Shown here one piece after another: positions 8,018 to 16,543 of a stretch of DNA of 33,572 nucleotides. Positions within the stretch are counted from its first letter, which is position 1, and each line of letters starts with the position of its first letter. Both the position numbers and the translations under genes were made by a program. Where the stretch lies: positions 1 through 33,572 of the forward strand of contig JACQZH010000011.1 in the NCBI GenBank assembly GCA_016213925.1, written 5' to 3'. The notes under the pieces are model-generated. The model had not been told where the DNA came from and made no database searches. It saw only the letters and a program-made list of their open reading frames with translations. The DNA is from Candidatus Omnitrophota bacterium (GTDB taxonomy: Bacteria; Omnitrophota; Gorgyraeia; B26-G9).

Positions 8018-8869
8018 ATGATAAATAGGATTGCAGTAGTATTTGATTTTGATGAAACGCTGGCTCCTGACAGTACAAGCAGTTTTCTCGAGTATATGGG
8101 GATAGATGTGCAGGATTTCTGGGTTAACAAAGTGAACCCTTTGTATGAGCAAAATGGATGGGATCCTATCCCGGCGTATCTTTATATGATCATAACACTT
8201 TCGCAAGCGTTACCTTTAAAGGACAGGATAACGAAAAAACGATTGGAGTTATTCGGGAAAAAGATATCATTTTTTAACGGCGTGCAAAGTATTTTTAATC
8301 AGTTAAAGTGCAAAGCTAAGGATGTTAACGAAAATGTAGAGGTGGAATTTTTTCTTATAAGCAGCGGGCTGCGCCAGATATTGATAAATACTAAAATCGC
8401 AAAACATTTTAAGGATATTTGGGCATGTGATTTCCATTACAATAATGACGGAGAAATTGTTTTTCCAAAAAACATAGTTAGTTTTACCGATAAAACAAGA
8501 TACCTTTTTCATATATCAAAAGGCCTTTACGGCCCGGAATCCCGTTTGCGGCCATTTGATGTTAACCGCAGGGTTTCGCGGGAAAATATATATATTCCTT
8601 TTAATCAAATAATTGTGGTCGGAGACGGGCAAACAGATATTCCTCTTTTTTCTCTTGTTGAAAAATATGGCGGAGTCGCAATAGCTGTATACGATGCCTT
8701 AGATTCAAGGAAATGGCGTAAAGCATGGAGTTTTGTCGAGGATAATCGGGTCAAGAATATTGTTCCGGCTGATTATGGTAAAAATGGGGCGTTGAATCAT
8801 AGCTTGATTATGGCTATAGGAAGCATTGCCGCCAGGTTAAAATCTGATAAAAGTGTGTATGCTGAATAA
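8018..8869 (+). CDS. HAD superfamily hydrolase, phosphatase-like
   Basis: A 283-residue soluble protein of the haloacid dehalogenase superfamily, mostly phosphatases working through an aspartyl-phosphate. Motif I is VVFDFDETLA (nucleophile Asp10, acid Asp12), motif II SSG (115-117), a likely motif III Lys159, and motif IV VGDGQTDIPLF (Asp203, Asp207). Family resemblance is to phosphoserine-phosphatase-like enzymes with a helical cap; the substrate is unknown. The open frame begins with TTG at 8006, but the ATG at 8018 follows GGTGG (8008-8012) at a good distance and starts right before motif I, so I chose it. Transcribed from the promoter at 7927, perhaps together with the secreted esterase. 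Confidence 0.82.
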   Translation: MINRIAVVFDFDETLAPDSTSSFLEYMGIDVQDFWVNKVNPLYEQNGWDPIPAYLYMIITLSQALPLKDRITKKRLELFGKKISFFNGVQSIFNQLKCKAKDVNENVEVEFFLISSGLRQILINTKIAKHFKDIWACDFHYNNDGEIVFPKNIVSFTDKTRYLFHISKGLYGPESRLRPFDVNRRVSRENIYIPFNQIIVVGDGQTDIPLFSLVEKYGGVAIAVYDALDSRKWRKAWSFVEDNRVKNIVPADYGKNGALNHSLIMAIGSIAARLKSDKSVYAE

Positions 8870-8919
8870 AATGATTAAGTGCGGCCGATAAAACTCCGTA
8901 GTTTAATGAAGGTTGTTAA

Positions 8920-9615
8920 ATGACAAAAAAAATATTGATATTTTTAATAGTTGTCTTTATGGCAATTATTTTCTTTACAAAAGATATTTATGCAGAAATG
9001 ATATATGATGATGAGCATAATTATCTTTTGTTTGTCCCGGATAAAATTACTCAAGAAAAACTTATCGGCTTGATTATTTGCCTGCCTGGGTGGAAAGTCG
9101 ATGTTGAAACCGACCTTAATCTTTGGAAAGCTGATGCGGAAAAACATGGTTTTATAATCGCCGATTTCAATGTTGACTATGATAAAATTAATTCTTCAAA
9201 AGAAGTTAGTTTACTGCTTAATCGTATACGGCAAGTAACCAAGGAACTCATTAGGGAATATTCGCTTGGGAAAAAAAATATATTTTTGGCTGGTACATCT
9301 GTTGGAGGAATGATAGCTATTTCTTTGGCGCTTAAGTCTCCTGATAGTTTTAATGCTGTAGGAGTATTTGGCGGAGCGCGGCTTATTTTTTTGAAAGAAA
9401 ATGAAAAGGTCAAAGCATCGAGATGCCGTTTTTACTTAGCGCATGGACAAAGAGACAATAAGATTAATATCAAAGAGTTTTATGAAACCAGATGGGAATT
9501 AAAAAGATACGGTGCGCAGGTAATTGAAGAAGTATATTTGGATGCAGGCCATCAATTACCGCCTTACGCGTATACTAAGGCAATAGAATTATTTAGAAGA
9601 CAGTTGATACCTTGA
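8920..9615 (+). CDS. Secreted alpha/beta hydrolase (esterase-like)
   Basis: A 231-residue protein with an N-terminal signal peptide (hydrophobic 4-20, likely cleavage after IYA at 25) and an alpha/beta hydrolase fold resembling the esterase/PHB-depolymerase-like group. The catalytic triad is readable: nucleophile Ser127 in GTSVGG, acid Asp179 in GQRDNKI and His211 in DAGHQLP. It probably works in the periplasm or outside on an ester or thioester bond; the substrate is unknown. It follows the HAD gene by 50 bases on the same strand. Confidence 0.75.
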   Translation: MTKKILIFLIVVFMAIIFFTKDIYAEMIYDDEHNYLLFVPDKITQEKLIGLIICLPGWKVDVETDLNLWKADAEKHGFIIADFNVDYDKINSSKEVSLLLNRIRQVTKELIREYSLGKKNIFLAGTSVGGMIAISLALKSPDSFNAVGVFGGARLIFLKENEKVKASRCRFYLAHGQRDNKINIKEFYETRWELKRYGAQVIEEVYLDAGHQLPPYAYTKAIELFRRQLIP

Positions 9616-9654
9616 TTGACGAATTTATAATTTTTTGTATTTGAAAATATTGGC

Positions 9655-9660
9655 TATAAT
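9655..9660 (+). promoter_or_regulatory. Promoter -10 element for metF
   Basis: A perfect TATAAT lies 17 bases before the metF ATG, with only a weak T-rich -35 region (about 9632-9637). The transcript would have a leader of about ten bases. Confidence 0.5.
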
Positions 9661-9677
9661 GGCTAAAAAAAGGGATT

Positions 9678-10541
9678 ATGCGGATTTCGGATATTCTAAA
9701 AAAACATGAAGAAGGAATAACATTTGAGTTTTTCCCTCCTAAAACGGAAAAAGGCAGAATTTCTTTTGTCAATACAGTAAGAATTTTAAAAAAGTATAAT
9801 CCTTTATATGTCTCTATGACCTATGGAGCCGGAGGCACAACACAGGAAAGGACTAAAGATGCGGTAAAAATGCTTTTAGATGAAAAATATTTTGAAGTTA
9901 TGCCGCATTTGACCTGTATCGGAGCAGATAAGGATAATATTGCATTGCTGTTACAAGAATATGAACAGCAGGGGATTGAAAATATTATGGCTTTGCGTGG
10001 AGATCTCCCGCTGGAAGATGTAGGGGGTGATTTTTCCCGCAAAGATTTTTCTTATGGGTGTGATTTAGTAAAATTTATTAAAAAAAATAAAAGTTTTTGT
10101 ATAGGTATCGCAGTTTATCCGGAAGGCCATATAGAGGCGCTGACTCTGGAAGATGATATGTATTATACAAAAAAAAAGATAGATAACGGCGCGGATTTTG
10201 CGGTAACTCAGATGTTTTTCGACAATAGTTATTACTATGCGTTATTGGATAGAATGAGGGAATATTCAATAGATATCCCGGTTTTGCCTGGGATATTGCC
10301 GCTTACTGATGTTGAAAAGGTAAAACAATTTGCGGCTGTATGCCGAACGACTATCCCTGATGATATTGAAGAAAAAATGGAACGTTATAAAAGAAATTCC
10401 GAGGACATGGAAAAAGTAGGGATCGAGTTTACGATAAAACAATGCCTGGATCTTATGAGAAATGGAATAAAGCAGTTGCATTTTTTTACTTTGAATAAAC
10501 CAAATGTAATTACATCTATTTTAGATGCAATAGGTGTTTAA
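9678..10541 (+). CDS. metF: Methylenetetrahydrofolate reductase
   Basis: A TIM-barrel flavoenzyme of 287 residues that reduces 5,10-methylene-THF to 5-methyl-THF, supplying methyl groups for methionine. Family motifs are clear: FEFFPPKTEKG (about 16-26) with the catalytic Glu, MTYGAGGTT (about 47-55), HLTCIGAD, the flavin-binding NIMALRGD (about 97-104) and the substrate region TQMFFDN. The length is usual for bacterial MetF. Start ATG 9678 follows AGGG and the TATAAT at 9655. There is no metE, metH or riboswitch beside it. In anaerobes MetF may also serve the Wood-Ljungdahl pathway, which cannot be judged here. Confidence 0.93.
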   Translation: MRISDILKKHEEGITFEFFPPKTEKGRISFVNTVRILKKYNPLYVSMTYGAGGTTQERTKDAVKMLLDEKYFEVMPHLTCIGADKDNIALLLQEYEQQGIENIMALRGDLPLEDVGGDFSRKDFSYGCDLVKFIKKNKSFCIGIAVYPEGHIEALTLEDDMYYTKKKIDNGADFAVTQMFFDNSYYYALLDRMREYSIDIPVLPGILPLTDVEKVKQFAAVCRTTIPDDIEEKMERYKRNSEDMEKVGIEFTIKQCLDLMRNGIKQLHFFTLNKPNVITSILDAIGV

Positions 10542-10549
10542 TTTTTTTG

Positions 10550-10601
10550 CTGGGGCATCCCGATGATAAACAGAAATTTATATAGAGCTGGATGGAGCCC
10601 C
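10550..10601 (+). promoter_or_regulatory. Long imperfect hairpin in the metF to transglutaminase gap
   Basis: TGGGG-CATCC (10550-10559) can pair with GGATG and CCCCA near 10588-10601, leaving a small GAG bulge, and inside it ATAAA can pair with TTTAT. No T-tract follows, so it is not a normal terminator. It could be a leader structure for the next gene. It does not match any riboswitch consensus I know. Confidence 0.3.
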
Positions 10602-10653
10602 AAGAGGTCTAGGCTAACATAAAAAAGACAGCTAATAGAGTGAGTAAAGTTAA

Positions 10654-11262
10654 ATGTTTTTAGAAAGATATTTGGAGAAACGAAACTATGTGATTATTTT
10701 ATTTCTGATATGTTTATTTTTGATTGATTGTTCTAGGGTGTTTGCTAGTGAAGCAAAAAGATTCGTGGTGCGTCAGGAAAAATATGTTAGGGGGGGCATA
10801 ATGGTATCCCGCGCAGCATCTGCCGATGAGAGAATTCGTGATTTCTTGGTTTTTAAAAATATAAGTTCTCTCTCTGAATATATCAATTGGATAAAACAAA
10901 ATATTGGATATAGAAAAGATGAGGGGGCTGATAGTTGGGCTTCGCCATTAGAAACTTTAGAAAAAGGTTATGGAGATTGTGAGGATTTCTCTTTTTTGAA
11001 TGAATCCGTATTGCGTGTGCTTGGTTATCAACCAAAAGTAATATCATTGTTGCGTTTGGGATATAATCATGCAATTTGTATTTTTAAAGAAAATCGGTGT
11101 TATTCGATTATTGATAATGATAAGATTATCAAAACTAAGATTGTAGAAATTGAAGAGTTGGCTAAATATCTGTTTACCAGATATCAATGTGCCTTGTTAT
11201 GTGCGGTAAAGTTTGAAACAAAAGGTCAAGAAATTTTGTATAAAAAAGTGAATTTTTATTAG
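10654..11262 (+). CDS. Exported transglutaminase-like cysteine protease-fold protein
   Basis: A 202-residue protein with an N-terminal hydrophobic segment (about 12-24) and likely signal cleavage after VFA at 31; a lipoprotein reading at Cys26 is possible but weaker. The rest has a transglutaminase/cysteine-protease core: Cys109 in YGDCEDF, His139 in GYNHAIC and Asp154 in SIIDND, in the order and spacing of the catalytic triad. Bacterial members of this type are usually periplasmic peptidases or amidases. The target is unknown. A seven-G run (10790-10796) lies within the gene. The next gene starts 35 bases downstream, so the two may be cotranscribed. Confidence 0.72.
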   Translation: MFLERYLEKRNYVIILFLICLFLIDCSRVFASEAKRFVVRQEKYVRGGIMVSRAASADERIRDFLVFKNISSLSEYINWIKQNIGYRKDEGADSWASPLETLEKGYGDCEDFSFLNESVLRVLGYQPKVISLLRLGYNHAICIFKENRCYSIIDNDKIIKTKIVEIEELAKYLFTRYQCALLCAVKFETKGQEILYKKVNFY

Positions 11263-11297
11263 AGAGAATGTTGAAAATCTAAAAAAAGGGTATGGCC

Positions 11298-12656
11298 ATG
11301 GAATATTCGGAAAAAAGAATACAATTCAGGTATCCGTTGAGACTCAATATACGTTATGAGAGAATTCTGCCGGACGGTAATTTTGATGTGCCGATGTCAG
11401 TGCCTGTTAAAGATCTCGGCCTTGCGGGAATAAGCTTTTACTCGGAAGAAAAGATTGAGATAAATTGTCCGATTAGAGTGAATATATTGGTTGCGCAGGA
11501 TCGTTCAATAACTTTTGAAGGAAGAGTTGTGCGGGTGATGATTTCCGGGAAAAAGGAGCTAAACTACATTGTAGGAGTCAGTATTGAAAAGATAGAAGAT
11601 GAAGATTTGGAAAAACTGAAAATTTTCTTGGATCGTATAGATATTCATAAAGTGCTTGATTCTATAAATCTTGAAAATGTAATGGATATTCATTTAGTTG
11701 TCGGTTATCCTCCGATACTCAAGAAACTAGGAAAGCTGGTAGTTGCTGAGGGAAAGCCTTTTGATTCATATATACTGCGAAATTTGTTGTTAGCGATGCT
11801 TGATGAGGACAGACATTCAAAATTCATGCAAGCGAAAGAATTTAATTTTGTTTTCTCTACGCATAAAGGTTCTCGTTTTAGAGTGAATTTTCATATTCAG
11901 CAAGGGCAGATGGAAGCGGTTTTTAGGTTTATACCTACTCAAATTGGCCCGCCGTCAATGCTGGGGCTTCCTGCGATTGTTGAACAGTTGATTTTGAATA
12001 AGAGCGGATTAATTCTTGTATCAGGCAGTACTGGATCTGGAAAAACTACTACGCTTGCGTCAATGGTTGATTTTTTAAACAACAAAAGAAGCGGGATAGT
12101 GCTTTGCATAGAAGATCCTGTGGAGTATGTGCATATAAATCGTAATTGCATTATTAAGCAAAGAGAGCTGGGAAGGGATACGTTATCTTTTTATGGCGCA
12201 GCAAAAAATGCATTGCGGCAGAATCCAGATGTTCTAATAGTTGGAGAAATGTTAGATCATGAAACAATGGAGACGGCAATTACAGCGGCTGAAACAGGTG
12301 TTTTGGTGCTGACATCTATTCATGCCGGAGATGCTGCTCAGGCATTGGACAGAGTAACATCATTTTTTCCGGGAGATATGCAAAAACACATTCTCAAAAG
12401 GTTATCTCTTGTGCTCAAAGGGGTTATTTCTCAAGAACTTGTACCGCGTATTGATCAAAAAGGACTTGTGCTTGCGACAGAAACTTTGGTGGTAACCAGC
12501 GCTATCAGAAGAGTTATCCGTGAAGCAGATTGGAAGCAGATACCTTCTTTACTTCAGATGGGAAAAGGAGTTGGGATGCAGACAATGCAAAGTTCTTTGC
12601 ATAAACTGCATGCTCAGGGGTTAATAAATGCTGAATATCTTAGCGAAGAAATGTGA
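11298..12656 (+). CDS. PilZ-PilT fusion ATPase (type IV pilus-type motor)
   Basis: A 452-residue cytoplasmic protein of two modules. Residues 1-110 are a PilZ-like c-di-GMP receptor domain: Arg7-x3-Arg11, then DLGLAG (39-44), where the usual Ser of the D/NxSxxG motif is Gly. Residues 115-452 are a PilT/GspE-type hexameric ATPase: the N-terminal segment MDIHLVVGYPPILKKLG, Walker A GSTGSGKT (243-250), the Asp box IEDPVEYVH and Walker B region NPDVLIVGEMLDHET. PilT has GEMRD at that point; here Arg is replaced by Leu. PilT retracts pili. Start chosen at ATG 11298, seven bases after AAAGGG; ATG 11292 is only one base away from it. A pilin-like gene follows, which supports a pilus role. Confidence 0.87.
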   Translation: MEYSEKRIQFRYPLRLNIRYERILPDGNFDVPMSVPVKDLGLAGISFYSEEKIEINCPIRVNILVAQDRSITFEGRVVRVMISGKKELNYIVGVSIEKIEDEDLEKLKIFLDRIDIHKVLDSINLENVMDIHLVVGYPPILKKLGKLVVAEGKPFDSYILRNLLLAMLDEDRHSKFMQAKEFNFVFSTHKGSRFRVNFHIQQGQMEAVFRFIPTQIGPPSMLGLPAIVEQLILNKSGLILVSGSTGSGKTTTLASMVDFLNNKRSGIVLCIEDPVEYVHINRNCIIKQRELGRDTLSFYGAAKNALRQNPDVLIVGEMLDHETMETAITAAETGVLVLTSIHAGDAAQALDRVTSFFPGDMQKHILKRLSLVLKGVISQELVPRIDQKGLVLATETLVVTSAIRRVIREADWKQIPSLLQMGKGVGMQTMQSSLHKLHAQGLINAEYLSEEM

Positions 12657-12726
12657 ATATTAAATGTGAATTTTACAAGAGTGCTGGTTAAGGCGATATT
12701 TTTCAAATATGACAGCTAACAAGCAG

Positions 12727-12756
12727 TTGACAAAAGGTAAGCATAAGAGGTATACT
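12727..12756 (+). promoter_or_regulatory. Sigma-70 promoter for the pilin-like gene
   Basis: TTGACA (12727-12732), an 18-base spacer and TATACT (12751-12756). The start would be near 12763, about 45 bases before the ATG. Confidence 0.7.
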
Positions 12757-12807
12757 TATCTTATAGGTTTTGCAAAGCATAAATTTAATTATTCTTAAAA
12801 GAAAACT

Positions 12808-13221
12808 ATGGTAAAAATCAAGGGATTTACTTTAATTGAGCTTTTAATAGTAGTAGTTGTTGTAGGGATACTTGTAAGTTTGGCTATTCCTAACTATATG
12901 ACTTCAATAGAGCGCACAAAAGCAGGAAGGGCTAAATTTAATCTTCAGGCAATACGCTCTTCGGAAAGTTGGTATAGGGCGCACGAAGATATATACACGG
13001 ATGATTTAGGTTTACTGGAAGCGAATTGGGGATTGCCGTTAGCTCAAATATTGAATGATACTGCTTGGACTTATACGGTTGATCAAGCAGAGCCAATAGA
13101 TCTTAATATAGTTGCAGAGAGAAATGATGGCCCTTATTCAGGTGAAACAATCTCTATGGATGAAGATGGAAAACTGACTATAAGTGATAATACAATTGAG
13201 TGTTGGGGGGTTAAACCGTAG
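12808..13221 (+). CDS. Type IV pilin-like / pseudopilin
   Basis: A 137-residue prepilin. The N-terminus MVKIKG-FTLIELLIVVV is the class III/type IVa signature: a short basic leader, cleavage between Gly6 and Phe7 by prepilin peptidase, the conserved Glu at mature position 5 (Glu11) and a hydrophobic helix to about residue 27 that anchors and polymerises the subunit. The C-terminal globular part has a single Cys near the end (Cys133), so there is no disulfide loop like that of classical PilA. Closer to a GspG-type pseudopilin or minor pilin than a proven major pilin. It has its own strong promoter and terminator, compatible with high expression. The motor ATPase precedes it. Confidence 0.85.
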   Translation: MVKIKGFTLIELLIVVVVVGILVSLAIPNYMTSIERTKAGRAKFNLQAIRSSESWYRAHEDIYTDDLGLLEANWGLPLAQILNDTAWTYTVDQAEPIDLNIVAERNDGPYSGETISMDEDGKLTISDNTIECWGVKP

Positions 13222-13243
13222 AAATATTAAAGTTTTAGTTTAT

Positions 13244-13275
13244 AAAAGACAGCTTTTTAAAGCTGTCTTTTTTTT
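13244..13275 (+). terminator. Rho-independent terminator after the pilin-like gene
   Basis: A 13-base stem (AAAAGACAGCTTT at 13244-13256, inverted at 13259-13271) with a two-base loop, running into a T-tract to 13275. Textbook form. Confidence 0.93.
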
Positions 13276-13498
13276 ACGGTAAAAGCTTTAAGAAAGTAAA
13301 AACAATGTGTTAGTTAAAAAATTATTGAGTAATAGACACTTAATAATTTAACAAGGGTTTTTTTTATTAAACTTTTTAAAAGAAATGGTTTTTTTAACCA
13401 AAATCAGAGTTTGTTAAAACCGTAAAATTTATATCTTTAATTTTCATAACTTATTTGTTTGTATAAATTTAAATGCATGGAGTTAATTTTTGTTTGTC
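13276..13498. other. AT-rich intergenic stretch without a recognised gene
   Basis: Between the pilin terminator and the NIF3/dnaG/rpoD promoter there are about 220 bases of very AT-rich sequence with several short T and A runs. I see no convincing reading frame, tRNA or hairpin. Confidence 0.5.
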
Positions 13499-13527
13499 TT
13501 GACAGAATGCTATTCGTATGATATACT
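13499..13527 (+). promoter_or_regulatory. Sigma-70 promoter for the NIF3-dnaG-rpoD operon
   Basis: TTGACA (13499-13504), a 17-base spacer and TATACT (13522-13527). Predicted start near 13534, so the leader before the NIF3-like gene is about 250 bases and includes a possible stem (CTGTAA near 13570 with TTACAG near 13595). Confidence 0.8.
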
Positions 13528-13623
13528 TACAATAACTTGGAAAGAGGAATAGATTTTTTGACTAAAAAACTGTAATGTCCTTTAAAATATATAGTTACAG
13601 ATATTAGCAGAGGCGACAGAAAT

Positions 13624-13749
13624 ATGTGGAAATGGCTATCAGTGAGCCTTTCTTTTTATATCTTGTGGTTTTTAAAGTTGTTAGAGAAAATAAAATTTTT
13701 TATGGAGGGGGGGATTAAGTTCTCGCTCTCTTTTAATTTTTTATTTTAA
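13624..13749 (+). CDS. Possible 41-residue small membrane or leader peptide
   Basis: A short frame in the operon leader begins MWKWLSVSLSFYILWFLKLL, a plausible single transmembrane helix, and ends just before the NIF3-like gene. The upstream GAGG (about 13609) is weak and rather distant. It contains a seven-G run near 13705. It could be a leader peptide coupled to the next gene or only chance; there is no homology evidence. Confidence 0.22.
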   Translation: MWKWLSVSLSFYILWFLKLLEKIKFFMEGGIKFSLSFNFLF

Positions 13750-13790
13750 TAATGGTTTTTATAAACCTGAAAAAGGGGAAGGGGAGAAAA

Positions 13791-14747
13791 GTGAAATTAA
13801 GAAAATTATTTGATTTAATAGTGGAAAAAGGTATTGAACAAGATCCGCGCGGAAAAGCAGGAGTAAATAGACAGCTTAAGAAAACAAAAAAGCAGTATGA
13901 TGCTTTGCTTGAAAAAGCAAAAAATAATTTTGATATAGAGTCTCTAAAAAATCCTTATGGAGATACGCGCATACTTACCGGTTCTGGCGATGAAGAGATT
14001 AAAAATATACTTGTCGGCATAGATATCGATGTCAGTGAGGTTTTATTAGCTGATAGATTAAGCCAAAAAGGAAAAAAGATAGATCTGATTTTAGCACATC
14101 ATCCAGAAGGCAGAGCCTTAGCAGCGCTGCATCAGGTTATGTATATGCATGCGGACATCGCAAATATTTGCGGAGTGCCGATAAATGTAGCTGAAGGTAT
14201 TATGCAGGAACGCATTAATGAAGTAGAAAGAAGATTGCTGCCGGTTAATCATACCAAGACGGTAGACGCAGCCAAGTTGTTAAATATTCCGCTGATATGC
14301 GTTCATACTCCGGCAGATAATCACGTGACAAATTTTTTGCAAAAATTGCTGAATAGCAAAAATCCTGAATATGTGGGAGATATTATTGAGATTTTAAACG
14401 AGATCCCGGAATATAAATATTCAGCGAAAAATAATGCCGGCCCAAAAGTTGTTAGCGGAAGCAATTCATCAAGATCAGGCAAAATCTTTGTTGATATGAC
14501 CGGAGGCACTGAAGGAGCAAAAGAAATATTTAAAAAATTAGCTCAGGCTGGAGTGGGAACTATTATCGGAATGCATTTAAGCGAAGACCATTTAAAAAAA
14601 GCTAAAGAGGAGCATGTAAACGTTGTTATTGCCGGGCATATTTCTTCAGATTCGATAGGTTTAAACTTATTATTTGACTCTATTGAAAAAAAACAGCAGT
14701 TCAACATAGTTGAGTGCTCAGGATTTACACGCATAAAAAGGAAATGA
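13791..14747 (+). CDS. NIF3-like dinuclear metal-centre protein
   Basis: A 318-residue member of the NIF3/YbgI/DUF34 family, cytoplasmic proteins with a di-metal centre whose reaction is still debated. Metal ligands are visible as His103-His104 in LAHHPEGR near the first half and His283-x3-Asp287 in GHISSDS near the end, matching the family HxxxE pair with Asp for Glu. The middle (about 190-240) is longer than in the minimal family. The frame is open from ATG 13752, but GTG at 13791 follows GGGGAG (13781-13786) and starts directly before the conserved region, so I chose it. The stop overlaps the dnaG ATG by four bases, so the pair is coupled. Confidence 0.8.
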   Translation: MKLRKLFDLIVEKGIEQDPRGKAGVNRQLKKTKKQYDALLEKAKNNFDIESLKNPYGDTRILTGSGDEEIKNILVGIDIDVSEVLLADRLSQKGKKIDLILAHHPEGRALAALHQVMYMHADIANICGVPINVAEGIMQERINEVERRLLPVNHTKTVDAAKLLNIPLICVHTPADNHVTNFLQKLLNSKNPEYVGDIIEILNEIPEYKYSAKNNAGPKVVSGSNSSRSGKIFVDMTGGTEGAKEIFKKLAQAGVGTIIGMHLSEDHLKKAKEEHVNVVIAGHISSDSIGLNLLFDSIEKKQQFNIVECSGFTRIKRK

Positions 14748-16543
14748 ACAAAATTTCTGATGAATTTCTAGATAACGTGCTTCAACGCAACGATATAGCA
14801 GAGATCATTGCGGGATATATCCCTTTAAGAAAAGCAGGAAGGAATTTTAAAGCGCTATGTCCTTTTCATCATGAAAAGACGCCTTCGTTTGTGGTTAGTC
14901 CGGATAAGCAGATTTTTCATTGTTTCGGCTGCGGAGCCGGAGGAGATGCGTTAAGTTTCGTGATGAAATATGAACGTATGGAATTTCCGGAAGCGGTTAA
15001 ATTTTTGGCTGAAAAAGCTGGGTTGAAGACTGTTTTTGACGAGGATCGTGAAGATTCTAAAAAAGTCTCTTTTACTACGTTCTTTTACAAGGTGCATGAA
15101 TTAGCTGCAGTGTATTTTCAGAAAAATTTGGAAGAGAATACCCTTGGTAAAAATGCAAGGGAATATTTGCTAAAGCGGGCAGTTTCAGCCGTTGCGATTA
15201 AAATGTTCCGTATTGGCTATGCCGCGGATGACTGGGATGGATTATTGAATTTTTTGAGAAAAAACGGCATAAACGATGCGTTATTATTACGATCTGGCTT
15301 GGTAATAAAAAATACACAAGGCCGTATGTATGATAGATTCAGAAACAGAGTGATTTTTCCGATATTTAATTCTCAGAGTAAAATTGTCGGATTTGGCGGC
15401 AGGCTATTGGAAGTTAATTATAAGAATGGAAGTTTTGAGGAGCAGCCTAAATATATTAATTCCCCGGAAACCGAAATTTATAATAAGGGAAAAACACTTT
15501 ATGGGTTTAATTTTAGTAAAAATTTTATTCAGGGACAGGATAGCTGTATTATTGTTGAGGGGTACCTGGATTTTATAACGCCTTTTCAGGCTGGTGTTAA
15601 AAATCTTGTGGCTTCTTCAGGAACAGCATTTACTGTTGATCAAATCAGGATATTAAAGCGGTATACGAATAATATAATAATTGTTTTTGATGCGGATAAA
15701 GCAGGAGAAGAAGCAGCTTTGCGAAGCCTTGATCTTTTGGTTGAGGAAGCTATGCATGTTAAGGTAGCTAGGCTTGAGACAGGTATGGATCCGGATTTAT
15801 ATATACGCAAATATGGCCCTGAAAAGTTTAACGCGCAGATAAACGCAGCAAAAAGTTTATTTGATTATAAATTAAATTGGCTTTATTCAAAATTCAGCAA
15901 AGATACTCCGGAAGGAAAATCGCAGATTGCTGCGCAAATGTTAAGCACAATTCATAAAATCAAGGATGCAGTTTTAAGAGCTTCTTATATAAGGAACTTA
16001 TCCCAGCAGCTGAATATAGATGAAGATGTTCTACTGCTTGAACTTAAAAAGGTTAGCACATTTACGCACGGGGAACCGATAAATATAAAAACACAGTATA
16101 ATAAAGTGTCATCAGTCAGTAAAATAGCGGAAAATATGCTGATGTCATTGTTGTTTGAAGATATAACTTTAGTAGAAGAGCTTAAAAAAATACTCGATTA
16201 TTCAGAATTTAAAGATCCGGTTATACGCAAAATTGCCAAGTGTCTTTTTGACGCGGATTGGGAAAAGCTTAGTCCTAGAATCATATTGCAAAAATTAGGA
16301 GATGAAGATATAAATTCATTTGTCAGCAGTTTGATGCTTTCAGAGGTTGGAGCCAATAACCGAAAAAAAAGCTTTGCTGATTGCGTAAAAAAAATTAAGA
16401 AAAGTAATATTCAATTACAGCTTGATGCATTGCAGAGGCAGATACAGTCTATGCCGCAGGCAGAAGTGGAGAAAATCAGTAATTTACAGAGAGAATTTAA
16501 TAGTTTAAAAAAGGAGCAGAAATTACATGAAAGAACTAGATAA
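14744..16543 (+). CDS. dnaG: DNA primase
   Basis: The 599-residue replicative primase that makes RNA primers at the fork. The N-terminal CHC2 zinc finger is Cys39-x2-His42 and Cys60-x2-Cys63 ([11 protein letters not shown] and [11 protein letters not shown]). The catalytic core follows, with the basic motif [12 protein letters not shown], then the TOPRIM motifs IVEGYLDF and [14 protein letters not shown]. The C-terminal part (about 440-599) is helical and should bind DnaB. The open frame extends to 14714, but the ATG at 14744, with AAAAGGA just before it and overlapping the NIF3 stop, is the natural start. rpoD begins 17 bases before the dnaG stop, giving a macromolecular-synthesis operon without rpsU. 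Confidence 0.95.
   Translation: MNKISDEFLDNVLQRNDIAEIIAGYIPLRKAGRNFKALCPFHHEKTPSFVVSPDKQIFHCFGCGAGGDALSFVMKYERMEFPEAVKFLAEKAGLKTVFDEDREDSKKVSFTTFFYKVHELAAVYFQKNLEENTLGKNAREYLLKRAVSAVAIKMFRIGYAADDWDGLLNFLRKNGINDALLLRSGLVIKNTQGRMYDRFRNRVIFPIFNSQSKIVGFGGRLLEVNYKNGSFEEQPKYINSPETEIYNKGKTLYGFNFSKNFIQGQDSCIIVEGYLDFITPFQAGVKNLVASSGTAFTVDQIRILKRYTNNIIIVFDADKAGEEAALRSLDLLVEEAMHVKVARLETGMDPDLYIRKYGPEKFNAQINAAKSLFDYKLNWLYSKFSKDTPEGKSQIAAQMLSTIHKIKDAVLRASYIRNLSQQLNIDEDVLLLELKKVSTFTHGEPINIKTQYNKVSSVSKIAENMLMSLLFEDITLVEELKKILDYSEFKDPVIRKIAKCLFDADWEKLSPRIILQKLGDEDINSFVSSLMLSEVGANNRKKSFADCVKKIKKSNIQLQLDALQRQIQSMPQAEVEKISNLQREFNSLKKEQKLHERTR

Noticed and set aside
9616-9677. SAM or THF riboswitch ahead of metF
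   Set aside because: The TATAAT at 9655 leaves a leader of only about ten bases, too short for a riboswitch, and no consensus motif is seen.
13752-13790. Earlier ATG for the NIF3-like gene
   Set aside because: It has no ribosome site and adds 13 basic residues not expected in the family; GTG at 13791 has a good site.
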